A stretch of 55,921 bases of DNA from NCBI GenBank assembly GCA_902559035.1, contig CACEGG010000009.1:1-55921 (forward strand), given 5' to 3'. Source of the stretch: an uncultured Bacteroidota bacterium. Its GTDB lineage: Bacteria > Bacteroidota > Bacteroidia > Flavobacteriales > Flavobacteriaceae. Below, piece by piece: positions 1 to 7,089 of the stretch; position 1 is the stretch's first letter; every line of letters begins with the position of its first letter. The translations under genes were made by a program, and so were the position numbers. Below the pieces are notes generated by a model. The model was not told the DNA's origin, searched no databases, and saw only the letters and a list, made by a program, of their open reading frames with translations.

Positions 1-27
1 AAGTCTTAAATTAAAAACAATTAAATC

Positions 28-780
28 ATGAAAAAAATAATATTAATACTCACAACTGTTTTGATTTTGTCGTGTAACAATACTACCCAAAATAAAGATA
101 AGGTTGACTCGATTCCTATGACTAAAATAAATGCTGCTTATGATAACGAGTGGGTCTCTTTGATTCAACCAAATTCTATGGATGGTTGGCATTACTATCA
201 AGACAATGGAAAAAAAACAGGTTGGGACATTAAAGACGGTGTTTTGACTTTTACATCTGCAAACGCATCAGGAGAAGGGGATAAAAGTTTGGTTAGTGAT
301 AAAGAGTACACAAATTTCAAAATTCATCTAGAATGGAAAGTTAGTCCAGGATCTAATAGTGGCTTTTTCTGGGGCGTAAAAGAAGATGAGAAGTATGAAT
401 TTCCATATGTAACAGGTCCTGAAATACAAATTTTAGATCCTGCAAATCCTGATCCTCCGTTAATCCAAGCTGGCGCATTATATGGCATGGTCGCACCATC
501 TGAATGGGTGACAAATCCTGCTGGAGAATGGAATTCATACGATATAACAATTAATCACAATGTAAACAAAGGAATAGTTGTTCATAATGGCACAAAAATT
601 GTTGAGTTCCCTTTAAGTGGTGATGAGTGGGATGCAATGGTTGAGCCAACTAAATTTAATAATTGTGATGAAAAACCTTGGCAAAACTGTGACTTCGGAA
701 AGTTCAAAACAGGAAAAATTAGTATTCAAGATCACCCTGGTGTGATTTCTTTTAGAAACATAAAAATATTAGAACTATAA
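28..780 (+). CDS. DUF1080 (3-keto-disaccharide hydrolase-type) lipoprotein
   Basis: 250 residues. The N-terminus is a lipoprotein signal peptide with lipobox LILSC (Cys16), so the protein should be membrane-anchored and face the periplasm or outside. The rest matches the DUF1080 concanavalin-like jelly roll: an early GWHYYQDNGKKTGWDIKDGVL stretch, then SNSGFFWGVKED, GPEIQILD, a GEWNSYDITI strand and the terminal GKISIQDHPGVISFRNIKI motif. Family members are linked to hydrolysis or lyase cleavage of 3-keto-glycosides. It lies 28 bases before a GMC dehydrogenase and its subunit, which fits oxidation at C3 followed by cleavage. The family call is secure; substrate and exact chemistry are inferred. 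Only 27 bases precede the start, so the operon may begin upstream of the window. Confidence 0.85.
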   Translation: MKKIILILTTVLILSCNNTTQNKDKVDSIPMTKINAAYDNEWVSLIQPNSMDGWHYYQDNGKKTGWDIKDGVLTFTSANASGEGDKSLVSDKEYTNFKIHLEWKVSPGSNSGFFWGVKEDEKYEFPYVTGPEIQILDPANPDPPLIQAGALYGMVAPSEWVTNPAGEWNSYDITINHNVNKGIVVHNGTKIVEFPLSGDEWDAMVEPTKFNNCDEKPWQNCDFGKFKTGKISIQDHPGVISFRNIKILEL

Positions 781-808
781 ATTAAGTAATCAAAACAAAG
801 CTCAAATA

Positions 809-2530
809 ATGCAAATAAAACAAAGCTCAAAAGAATATGATGTAATAATAGTTGGTTCGGGTGCTGGAGGTGGAATGGCTACAAAAGTACTTTCTGAAGC
901 AGGACTTTCTGTTGCTGTAGTTGAAGCAGGTCCTTACTACGACCCAGCAAACCCAGAGCAAATGACGCAATTAAAACCCGCTTATCATTCTCCTAGAAGA
1001 GGTGCGGGAACTACACGTTTTTTTGGTGATTATGACCAAGCCTATGGTGGATGGGATATTGATGGAGAACCGTACAGTCAAAATGACGACACTGATTTTA
1101 GATGGTTTAGATCCAGAATGCTTGGTGGAAGAACAAATCATTGGGGAAGGATTTCTTTAAGATTTGGACCTAATGATTTTAAAAAGAAATCCATTGATGG
1201 TTTAGGTGAGGATTGGCCTATTGGATATGATGATATCAAACCTTACTATGATAAAGTTGACAAATTGATTGGTGTTTTTGGAACCAAAGAAAATATTTAC
1301 AATGAGCCTGATGGGTTTTTCTTACCACCACCAAAACCAAGACTTCATGAACTATTTTATGTAAATGCAGCTAGAAAAAGTAACGTGAAAGTAATGCCAT
1401 CAAGATTATCTGTACTTACTAAAAGATTGAATAATGATAGAGGAGTTTGTTTTTATTGTAATGGTTGCGCAAGAAGCTGTAATGTTTACGCAGATTTTTC
1501 ATCAGGATCATGTCTGATTTTTCCAGCCCAAAAATCTGGTGGACAAATTGATTTATTTGTCAATTCAATGGTTCGAACTGTTACTACTAACAATGAAGGA
1601 AAAGCAACAGGTGTTTCCTTTATTGACAAAGAAGATAATACTGAATATAAACTTAAGGGTAAAGTGGTTGTTCTTGCTGCTTCTGCATGTAGCTCTGCTA
1701 GGATTCTACTCAATTCAAAATCAAAACAACATCCAAATGGTTTAGGAAACAGTTCTGATTTAGTTGGTCGTTATTTACACGATTCAACTGGTGGAGACAT
1801 GATGGCGTTTATTCCTCAATTAATCAATAGAAAAACATATAATGAAGACGGAGTTGGTGGTATGCATGTGTATTCTCCTTGGTGGCTTGACAATAAAAAT
1901 CTAGATTTTGCTCGTGGATATCACATAGAAGTTTGGGGTGGATTGGGTGCTCCATCTTATGGAACAGGATTTAATGTAAACAGTTTTAATAAATTTTTTG
2001 GAATAAACAAGGCTGGTGGGTATGGTAATAGTTTAAGAGATGACATGAAAAAATATTATGGGTCTACTATTGGCCTTTCAGGAAGAGGAGAGTCTATCGC
2101 TCAAAAAACAAATTATTGTGAGATTGATCCCAATAAGGTTGATAAATATGGCGTACCTGTACTTAGATTTAACTATAAGTGGACAGACAACGAAATTAAA
2201 CAAGCAAAGCATATGCAGGACACTTTTGAGGAAATTATTCATAACATGGGAGCTATACCGTTGTGGGGGAAACCTGGAAAAGAAGCCAATTATGGCTTAA
2301 CAAAGCCAGGGCAAATCATTCATGAAGTTGGTACTACAAGAATGGGTTCAAACCCTAAAGACTCAGTTGTAAACGAATTTGAACAGTTACATGATGTATC
2401 AAATGTATTTGTAGTTGATGCTGGGCCTTTTGTTTCACAGGCAGATAAAAATCCAACTTGGACTATTCTTGCTTTAGCTATGAGATCATCTGAAAAAATT
2501 ATAGAAGAATTTAAAAAACAAAATTTTTAA
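809..2530 (+). CDS. GMC-family FAD-dependent sugar dehydrogenase, large subunit
   Basis: 573 residues. The FAD-binding Rossmann motif VGSGAGGG lies at residues 15-22, followed by an acidic VVEAG strand end. The substrate half ends with the GMC signature HEVGTTRMG, which carries the likely catalytic His, and with DAGPF and NPTWTILALAMR, which supplies the Asn partner. Cys214, Cys217, Cys220 and Cys224 form a CFYCNGCARSC cluster with another Cys at 235. This is typical of the gluconate 2-dehydrogenase/FAD-glucose dehydrogenase branch and could hold an iron-sulfur cluster. No export signal is visible; co-export with the Tat-type small subunit encoded 1 base downstream is the usual arrangement. 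With the upstream DUF1080 protein it probably oxidises a sugar or glycoside, perhaps at C3. Substrate unknown. Confidence 0.88.
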   Translation: MQIKQSSKEYDVIIVGSGAGGGMATKVLSEAGLSVAVVEAGPYYDPANPEQMTQLKPAYHSPRRGAGTTRFFGDYDQAYGGWDIDGEPYSQNDDTDFRWFRSRMLGGRTNHWGRISLRFGPNDFKKKSIDGLGEDWPIGYDDIKPYYDKVDKLIGVFGTKENIYNEPDGFFLPPPKPRLHELFYVNAARKSNVKVMPSRLSVLTKRLNNDRGVCFYCNGCARSCNVYADFSSGSCLIFPAQKSGGQIDLFVNSMVRTVTTNNEGKATGVSFIDKEDNTEYKLKGKVVVLAASACSSARILLNSKSKQHPNGLGNSSDLVGRYLHDSTGGDMMAFIPQLINRKTYNEDGVGGMHVYSPWWLDNKNLDFARGYHIEVWGGLGAPSYGTGFNVNSFNKFFGINKAGGYGNSLRDDMKKYYGSTIGLSGRGESIAQKTNYCEIDPNKVDKYGVPVLRFNYKWTDNEIKQAKHMQDTFEEIIHNMGAIPLWGKPGKEANYGLTKPGQIIHEVGTTRMGSNPKDSVVNEFEQLHDVSNVFVVDAGPFVSQADKNPTWTILALAMRSSEKIIEEFKKQNF

Positions 2531-2531
2531 T

Positions 2532-3236
2532 ATGAACAGAAGAGATTCAATTAAAACTATAACCTTTGCATCTATAGGTGCTGGTCTTTTACTGGAAGGA
2601 TGCTATGGTATTTCTAGAGAAAAAATAAAGAGATCATTAACAAGATATGAATACGGAAGGACCCCTGAGGAAAAACTTTATGACGATAAACTATTTGCTG
2701 AAAAATATTTTACAAATTATGAATTATTCACTTTTGATAAACTATGTAACCTTATTCTTCCTCCAAATGAATTTGGAAATATTAGAGATGCTGAAGTAGT
2801 ACAGTTAATCGAATTTATGGCAAAAGATATCCCCTCATATAAAGAACCTTTGAGGCAAGGACTAATATGGATTGATTCGGAGTCTAAAAAAAGATTTAAT
2901 AACGTATTTGTTGATTGTGAAATGTCTCAGCAAAAAGAAATTTTGGATGAAATAGCATATTATGATCCAAATAAAAGTATTGATGATTATCCTCAACCTG
3001 TTCAATGGTTTAATTTAGTAAGAAATTTGACCATGACAGGATATTTTACTTCAGAAGTAGGGATAAAAGAATTAGGATATAAGGGTAACTCCCCTAATAT
3101 TTGGGATGGTGTTCCACAGGATGTTCTTGATCAATATAACCTTGAGTATGACAAGAATTGGCTCGATAAGTTTATAGATCAATCAAAAAGAAACGACATT
3201 GCTCAGTGGGATGAAAAAGGAAATCTTATAACTTAA
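2532..3236 (+). CDS. Gluconate 2-dehydrogenase subunit 3-like protein with Tat signal
   Basis: 234 residues, starting one base after the GMC gene stop, so translationally linked. The N-terminus has the twin arginine R3-R4 in MNRRDSIKTITF, a hydrophobic stretch and Cys24 in LLEGC, which reads as a Tat lipoprotein signal. The body resembles the gluconate 2-dehydrogenase subunit 3 family: FTNYELFTFDKLCNLILPP, then a helical domain and a C-terminal NP..WDGVP segment. Such subunits pair with GMC flavoproteins and are thought to carry the folded complex through Tat and help electron transfer to the respiratory chain. It is the last gene before an 11-bp-stem terminator and the boundary of the integrative element. 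Confidence 0.82.
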   Translation: MNRRDSIKTITFASIGAGLLLEGCYGISREKIKRSLTRYEYGRTPEEKLYDDKLFAEKYFTNYELFTFDKLCNLILPPNEFGNIRDAEVVQLIEFMAKDIPSYKEPLRQGLIWIDSESKKRFNNVFVDCEMSQQKEILDEIAYYDPNKSIDDYPQPVQWFNLVRNLTMTGYFTSEVGIKELGYKGNSPNIWDGVPQDVLDQYNLEYDKNWLDKFIDQSKRNDIAQWDEKGNLIT

Positions 3237-3249
3237 CTGTAAAAAAGCA

Positions 3250-3276
3250 AAAAGTCTCTATTAAATAGAGACTTTT
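3250..3276. terminator. Bidirectional rho-independent terminator, original tRNA-Phe terminator
   Basis: A perfect 11-bp stem, AAAAGTCTCTA (3250-3260) against TAGAGACTTTT (3266-3276), closes on a 5-base loop. Read on the plus strand it ends the sugar-dehydrogenase operon. Read on the minus strand it is followed by TTTTTGCTTTTTT and lies one base from the displaced tRNA-Phe 3' end (from 3277). Before the element integrated, this was probably the terminator of tRNA-Phe. Confidence 0.75.
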
Positions 3277-3300
3277 GTGGTACCTCCAGGAATCGAACCA
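3277..3300. repeat. Distal attachment-site repeat (att, displaced tRNA-Phe 3' end)
   Basis: These 24 bases (starting gtggtacctcc, ending tcgaacca) are identical to 9441-9464. They correspond to the tRNA-Phe acceptor 3' strand, the T-arm 3' strand and most of the T-loop on the minus strand, and form the original 3' end of the gene pushed away by the insertion. The original terminator still abuts it at 3250-3276. Confidence 0.92.
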
Positions 3301-3342
3301 ATACATTAAAATATTGATTATCAAGTAATTATATATTTTTTG

Positions 3343-3420
3343 TGTTCATTTTTAGAACAAAATAGTCCCATTTGAGAACACCAAGTGTTCACTTTTAAGA
3401 ACATGTTTTTATGGAGAACA
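3343..3420. promoter_or_regulatory. Left-end cluster of AGAACA motifs, putative integrase arm sites
   Basis: AGAACA occurs at 3354-3359, 3375-3380, 3398-3403 and 3415-3420, and its reverse-type TGTTCA at 3343-3348 and 3386-3391. The spacings between direct copies are 21, 23 and 17 bases. The cluster lies 43-120 bases inside the left att repeat and is mirrored at the right end by TGTTCT copies. Short repeated motifs flanking the core site are how arm-type sites of tyrosine integrases look. The role is inferred; the motifs are visible. Confidence 0.5.
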
Positions 3421-3472
3421 TTTAGAATATTTTCACCTTGCAATTTTATAATATTTTAAATAGATTGTTCAA

Positions 3473-4843
3473 GTGAAACTCTCCATTGACAAAATAACCC
3501 CCCACCCAAAGAATAGAGAAATCTACTCACTCTCTGATTTGGATGATTTGAAGAGTTCACTTCAAACAGTTGGTTTACTTCAACCCCTAATCCTTAATCA
3601 GTTAAATCAGATTCTTTCAGGTCACCGAAGATTTGAGTGTATCAAAGAGTTAGGTTGGGAAGAGGTTGAGGTGGATATTAAGGAGGTTGATGATGAAGAA
3701 ACCGAACTATACCTCGTTCACTTCAACAAACAACGAATCAAGACCACTCAAGAAGTTCTGAGAGAGTATGATGTGATTGAGAGGTTTTACGAAAACAAAA
3801 GAGGAAAGTTTAAGAATGTTCGGACGAACAATCTTGAAAAAGGGTATAATCGAAGAGATAAGATTGCAGAAGAGTTAGGTGTAAAGTCTTCTCAACTCGG
3901 TAAACTTCTATTCATTAGAAAGCACAACGAAGACCATATTGAACTCATTGATAAAGGAATCCTAACCATCAATCAATCGTATCTTCAGATTCAAAGGGAA
4001 ACCAAAGAGAAAGAGAGTAGAGAAGGATTAGATAGGAACGATTCCACCTCATCGGTTACCAAATCTAAATGGAGGTTTTATCAGAAATCATCCCATGATA
4101 TGTCTGAACTCAAAGATGGAGAAGTTCAAACCATCTTCACTTCACCTCCCTATTGGAATAAAAGAACCTATTTAGAGGGAGGTGGGTTAGGAAATGAACC
4201 CAATCCTCATGAGTTTGTAGAAAACCTCTCAAATCACCTTAAAGAGTGTTACAGGGTGTTGAATGAAAGAGGTTCATTCTTTCTAAACATTGGAGATACC
4301 TTTTTAAACGGATGTCTTCAAAACATTCCATTCAAAGTTTCAGAAAGTTTGAAAGAACAAGGTTGGATACTCCGAAATACCATCATTTGGTCAAAGACCA
4401 ATCCTAAACCTTCTTCTTCCAAATCCAACCTAACCCCATCTTACGAATACATCTTCCATTTTGTGAAGACAATGGAGTATGATTACTATCCAACCCTTGC
4501 ACCACTCTCTGATAAAACCAAACCATCTCTTCCACCAAGACATCGAAGTGTAAATGGTGAATACTCAGATTCAGTATCTCCGTATATTCCCAATACGAAA
4601 GGGAAGAACATGGGAGATTATTGGAATGAGGATATTGTGAGAAGTGCGGTTGCAAATCAAAAACTTAATTTAGAAGGAGAACACCCTGCTCCTTTCCCTC
4701 AACAGATTGTTTTACTTCCTATTCTTCAAACTTCCAAAGAGTTTGATTTAGTATTAGACCCTTTTATGGGTAGTGGAACCGTTGGGAGGGTTTGTGATGA
4801 GGTGAATAGGAGATTTGTGGGGTATGATTTGAAGAGGTATTAG
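3473..4843 (+). CDS. ParB N-domain / DNA methyltransferase fusion (orphan, beta-class)
   Basis: 456 residues from a GTG start. Residues 1 to about 90 are a ParB/Srx-like domain: ITPHPKNREIY, the helix SLSDLDDLKSSLQTVGLLQP and the nucleotide-binding-type motif SGHRRFE (50-55), followed by a helical HTH-like stretch to about 185. The C-terminal half is a DNA methylase of the N4/N6 type. Catalytic motif IV is TSPPYW (223-228) and the SAM motif DPFMGSGT (429-436) comes after it, giving the beta-class permuted order. TSPPY more often marks N4-cytosine enzymes, but adenine specificity is possible. No restriction endonuclease gene lies nearby, so it is a solitary methylase. It may protect the element from host restriction or mark its DNA. 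It is the first gene inside the left end of the element. Confidence 0.85.
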   Translation: MKLSIDKITPHPKNREIYSLSDLDDLKSSLQTVGLLQPLILNQLNQILSGHRRFECIKELGWEEVEVDIKEVDDEETELYLVHFNKQRIKTTQEVLREYDVIERFYENKRGKFKNVRTNNLEKGYNRRDKIAEELGVKSSQLGKLLFIRKHNEDHIELIDKGILTINQSYLQIQRETKEKESREGLDRNDSTSSVTKSKWRFYQKSSHDMSELKDGEVQTIFTSPPYWNKRTYLEGGGLGNEPNPHEFVENLSNHLKECYRVLNERGSFFLNIGDTFLNGCLQNIPFKVSESLKEQGWILRNTIIWSKTNPKPSSSKSNLTPSYEYIFHFVKTMEYDYYPTLAPLSDKTKPSLPPRHRSVNGEYSDSVSPYIPNTKGKNMGDYWNEDIVRSAVANQKLNLEGEHPAPFPQQIVLLPILQTSKEFDLVLDPFMGSGTVGRVCDEVNRRFVGYDLKRY

Positions 4844-4904
4844 TAGATTGTTTCCTCTCCCCCTATTATTCAAAGTTGCAGCGCGACTTAGTCTATTTGT
4901 GACT

Positions 4905-5705
4905 TTATTTTTTACTCAGGCTAAGAATTCTAAAAGCTCCTTTTGAGACAATAATGAATACGATTGTACCGATAATCAGGTCAGGCATGTTCGAGTTTAG
5001 CCAATATACCAATATTCCCGCTAAAATCACCCCTAAATTAATTACGACATCATTTGAGGTGAAAATGAGACTTGCTTTCATATGTGCTTCTTCCTTGTCT
5101 CTTGACTTTTGGAGGAGATATAGGCAAATTCCATTTCCGATTAATGCGAAAATTGAGATTATGATCATTATTAGATAATTTGGAAACTCTACGGGATAAA
5201 TAATTCTTCTAATTACCTCGCCAAGCCCAATTAAAGCTAGAACGATTTGAAAATAACCAGCAATTTTGGATATTGCTTTTTTATAAAACAATGATTTTCC
5301 AACGGCGATTAAGCTGATTGCGTAAACAAAACTATCCGCGAGCATGTCTAAGCTATCGGCTACTAATCCCATCGACTTCGAAAAAAGCCCATAACTCATC
5401 TCGAGAATGAAAAAAACAAGATTAATTATAAGTACTGACCATAGTACCCTTCTCTGATTATTGTCGTTTTGATCAAAGGATATTCGGTCAGTTTTTTTGG
5501 TGTAAAGTTTCTTATGACCGAGATTTAGATGTTTGAGACTTTCCTCAATCTCATTTATATTGTTTTCATGAAAAATCGTTAGTTCTCTTCGGTTTAAATC
5601 AAACTTCAAGTGTTTTATTTGAGATAATCCTTCAAACTTCATACGGATGAGATTCTCCTCTGAAGGACAATCCATTTTGTCAATTTTGAAGAGCGTTTGA
5701 TTCAA
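4905..5705 (-). CDS. CDF-family cation efflux protein with HMA-like N-terminal domain
   Basis: 266 residues, TTG start. Residues 1 to about 65 resemble a ferredoxin-fold heavy-metal-associated domain (FKIDKMDCPSEENLIR), but with a single Cys13 rather than CxxC. From about residue 88 there are five to six membrane segments of the cation diffusion facilitator type. TM2 has ADSLDMLADS with D120 and D124 in the metal-site positions. In TM5, D219 is kept, but the usual His four residues before it is Phe215, so metal choice may differ from Zn transporters such as YiiP. The long cytoplasmic C-terminal domain of many CDF proteins is missing. It lies alone, convergent with the methylase gene, as element cargo. 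Exported metal unknown. Confidence 0.78.
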   Translation of the reverse strand: MNQTLFKIDKMDCPSEENLIRMKFEGLSQIKHLKFDLNRRELTIFHENNINEIEESLKHLNLGHKKLYTKKTDRISFDQNDNNQRRVLWSVLIINLVFFILEMSYGLFSKSMGLVADSLDMLADSFVYAISLIAVGKSLFYKKAISKIAGYFQIVLALIGLGEVIRRIIYPVEFPNYLIMIIISIFALIGNGICLYLLQKSRDKEEAHMKASLIFTSNDVVINLGVILAGILVYWLNSNMPDLIIGTIVFIIVSKGAFRILSLSKK

Positions 5706-5730
5706 ACTTTTAGAGAAATTGAGATTTTTT

Positions 5731-5738
5731 CAAAAATA
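5731..5738 (-). promoter_or_regulatory. Putative -7 box of the CDF gene promoter
   Basis: TATTTTTG on the minus strand fits the Bacteroidota -7 consensus TANNTTTG and lies 26-33 bases before the TTG start of the CDF gene. It overlaps the U-tract of the upstream terminator. I see no clear TTTG about 19 bases further upstream. Confidence 0.35.
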
Positions 5739-5775
5739 AAAAAAAACCGATACACTATAACAGTATAACGGTTTT
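5736..5775 (-). terminator. Rho-independent terminator following the tRNA-like tail
   Basis: On the minus strand, AAAACCG (complement of 5769-5775) pairs with CGGTTTT (complement of 5743-5749). An inner ATAC/GTAT pairing continues across a 2-base bulge, and a run of T follows. It lies about 12 bases after the tRNA-like 3' end on the same strand and immediately before the CDF gene. Confidence 0.6.
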
Positions 5776-5786
5776 ATCATTTTACT

Positions 5787-5813
5787 TGCTCCCCTTATTG
5801 GGTTTGAACCAAT
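5787..5813 (-). other. tRNA 3'-end-like remnant (T-arm plus acceptor strand)
   Basis: On the minus strand a perfect 5-bp T-stem ATTGG/CCAAT encloses the 7-base loop TTCAAAC, which fits the T-loop rule TTCRANY. The 7-base AAGGGGA follows, as an acceptor 3' strand would, then GCA and a terminator. The upstream sequence has no recognisable D-arm, no sound anticodon loop and no TCCCCTT 5' acceptor strand, so this is not a complete tRNA. It looks like the displaced 3' end of a tRNA left at the edge of an older insertion. Chance resemblance cannot be excluded. Confidence 0.4.
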
Positions 5814-5945
5814 TAATTTTCCATATGGAGAAAAAATTGACCTCGATATAAAAACCACCCCGATAGGGGTTTAGGGAAAGATAGTTTTCTCACTTACAAG
5901 AAACCTCCTTCCCAATTTTAGGTTATACTTGATTTTACGATGGTG

Positions 5946-5973
5946 AAACCCCTGTATTTACGGGGTTTTTCTT
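5946..5973 (+). terminator. Plus-strand rho-independent terminator without an upstream gene
   Basis: AAACCCC (5946-5952) pairs with GGGGTTT (5962-5968) around a 9-base loop, and TTCTTTG follows. No open reading frame on this strand ends before it within the local stretch. It may end a short untranslated RNA or insulate the recombinase. Confidence 0.5.
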
Positions 5974-5990
5974 TGTTATATTGTAATTTA

Positions 5991-6034
5991 TTCGTAATTT
6001 AAGGGTGTTGAAATATTAACCCTAATATTACGAA
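5991..6034. promoter_or_regulatory. 44-bp dyad adjoining the serine recombinase start
   Basis: Left arm TTCGTAATTTAAGGGT (5991-6006) and right arm ACCCTAATATTACGAA (6019-6034) are inverted repeats matching at 14 of 16 positions around a 12-base spacer. A related TTGTAATTTA at 5981-5990 makes a third, directly repeated half-site. The right arm ends one base before the ATG at 6036. Either it is the recombinase's own binding or resolution site, or an operator or mRNA hairpin that controls its expression. Confidence 0.6.
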
Positions 6035-6035
6035 A

Positions 6036-6650
6036 ATGAAAGTATTCATCTCTCGTGTTTCTACTGAAGACCAATCTGAATTAAGACAGATTCAAAACAT
6101 TGAACACTTTGATAAAGTTATCATTGATAAGTGTGATGGGGATATTCCTCTGTGGGAAAGACCACAAGCATCTAAACTCCGAAAGTTGGTAGATAATGGA
6201 ACGATTACTCACATTGAGTTCCATCAGGTGGATAGAATGGGTAGGAATCTGAAAAACATTTTGGAAGAGTATGAAGAACTTACCAAAATGGGTGTTAGGG
6301 TAGTGTGTAGAGAACCTTACTTTCAGAACTTCAATGATAAGGGTGAAGAAGACCTATTCTCTAAACTACTTCTCTCTATTTTAGGAAGTGTTGGACAGTA
6401 TGAAAAGTCTTTGATTAAGAAAAGACAAATACAAGGGATTGAACTCACCAAGAAACTTTATCCTCACAAATATTCAGGTAGAAAACAGAATACTAAAGAA
6501 GACCGTTTGAAGTTCCTATCCAAACCAAAGAGTAGGATGGCAATTCAATATCTGAATAAAGGGATGAGTGGAGTAGAGGTGTCTAAACTTGTTGGGTTAT
6601 CTCTTAATACCATTACGAAGATTAGGAAGAACATGTCTGTAGAGGTATGA
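6036..6650 (+). CDS. Small serine recombinase (resolvase/invertase family)
   Basis: 204 residues, a normal length for small serine recombinases. The N-terminal catalytic motif ISRVSTEDQ places the nucleophile at Ser9. The conserved arginines lie in VDRMGRNL (Arg67, Arg70). The long helix around EKSLIKKRQIQG (123-134) matches the dimer/E-helix region, and the C-terminal 40 residues contain an HTH (MSGVEVSKLVGLSLNTITKIRK). Relatives catalyse resolution or inversion at short dyad sites. The dyad directly upstream is a natural candidate target or operator. Its stop overlaps the start of a 44-aa ORF (ATGA). It is probably part of the element's DNA-processing functions; whether it acts as a resolvase or an invertase cannot be told. 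Confidence 0.9.
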   Translation: MKVFISRVSTEDQSELRQIQNIEHFDKVIIDKCDGDIPLWERPQASKLRKLVDNGTITHIEFHQVDRMGRNLKNILEEYEELTKMGVRVVCREPYFQNFNDKGEEDLFSKLLLSILGSVGQYEKSLIKKRQIQGIELTKKLYPHKYSGRKQNTKEDRLKFLSKPKSRMAIQYLNKGMSGVEVSKLVGLSLNTITKIRKNMSVEV

Positions 6651-6781
6651 CTAAAGAAAAAAGAAAGAGGTTCAGAGAGGAGTTTGAACGAATCAAAGGT
6701 GAAGAGTATGTGAAGTGGATAGAGAGTCAGGAAACCTATACACCAATGGAATGGTTAGATTACTTATCCAAGAGTGAATAG
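6647..6781 (+). CDS. Small hypothetical protein, translationally coupled to the recombinase
   Basis: 44 residues, starting inside the recombinase stop codon (ATGA overlap at 6647-6650), which suggests coupled translation. The protein is highly charged: a basic N-terminus TKEKRKRFREEFERIK, then an acidic and aromatic part ending EWLDYLSKSE. No known motif is recognised. The C-rich codon style matches the rest of the element. It could be an accessory DNA-binding or regulatory peptide, but function is unknown. Confidence 0.5.
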   Translation: MTKEKRKRFREEFERIKGEEYVKWIESQETYTPMEWLDYLSKSE

Positions 6782-6891
6782 TCTTTTACCATTCAAACAA
6801 AGAACACTTTTTGAATCAGTGATAGACAGATAGGGTTCAATTGCACACAGTTAGTCCATCAAAACTTGAACTCAATTCAATTTGATATACT

Positions 6892-7089
6892 CTACAGTTC
6901 TGAATCAACTTTACAACTACTCCCTATCAAACTGTTCTCCCATTCAATCAAATCCCCTTTTCTGATATACTTTGAATGAGAGGATATTCTGATTAGTGGT
7001 AATCCTAAGTTCTTTCTCCACTCTTCGATAGTTACTCTATCTACTCCGTAGAGTTTCATTAGTTCTTGTTTAGTGATTCGTTCTTCCAT
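6892..7089 (-). CDS. Excisionase-like MerR/HTH_17 DNA-binding protein
   Basis: 65 residues. The N-terminal winged-helix fold is readable: ITKQELMKLYGVDRVTIEEWRKNLGLP is the helix-turn-helix, and the following SHSKYIRKGDLIEWE matches the wing and the 'R..D...W' end seen in excisionases and HTH_17 proteins. On the same strand as the integrase and about 620 bases downstream of it, it is the best candidate for the directionality factor of the element. Its start lies inside the end of the gene upstream (20-base overlap), so the two are co-transcribed. Confidence 0.7.
   Translation of the reverse strand: MEERITKQELMKLYGVDRVTIEEWRKNLGLPLIRISSHSKYIRKGDLIEWENSLIGSSCKVDSEL

Larger units (their letters stand above)
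5706..6035. other. Gene-free 330-bp stretch with tRNA-like tail, terminators and dyad
   Basis: I see no convincing coding region. From left to right it holds the putative CDF promoter, a minus-strand terminator, a tRNA-like 3' end, a small ACCCC-GATA-GGGGT hairpin near 5866-5879, a plus-strand terminator (5946-5973) and a 44-bp dyad touching the recombinase start. The plus-strand terminator has no gene upstream on its strand within about 1.1 kb, so a short RNA from about 5830 to 5973 is possible. Confidence 0.5.

Noticed and set aside
3473-4843. Chromosome- or plasmid-partition ParB
   Set aside because: No ParA gene is present and the C-terminal half is a clear DNA methyltransferase.
5800-5875. 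Complete tRNA gene on the minus strand ending at 5787
   Set aside because: T-arm and acceptor 3' strand look right, but no matching 5' acceptor strand, D-arm or valid 7-base anticodon loop is found.
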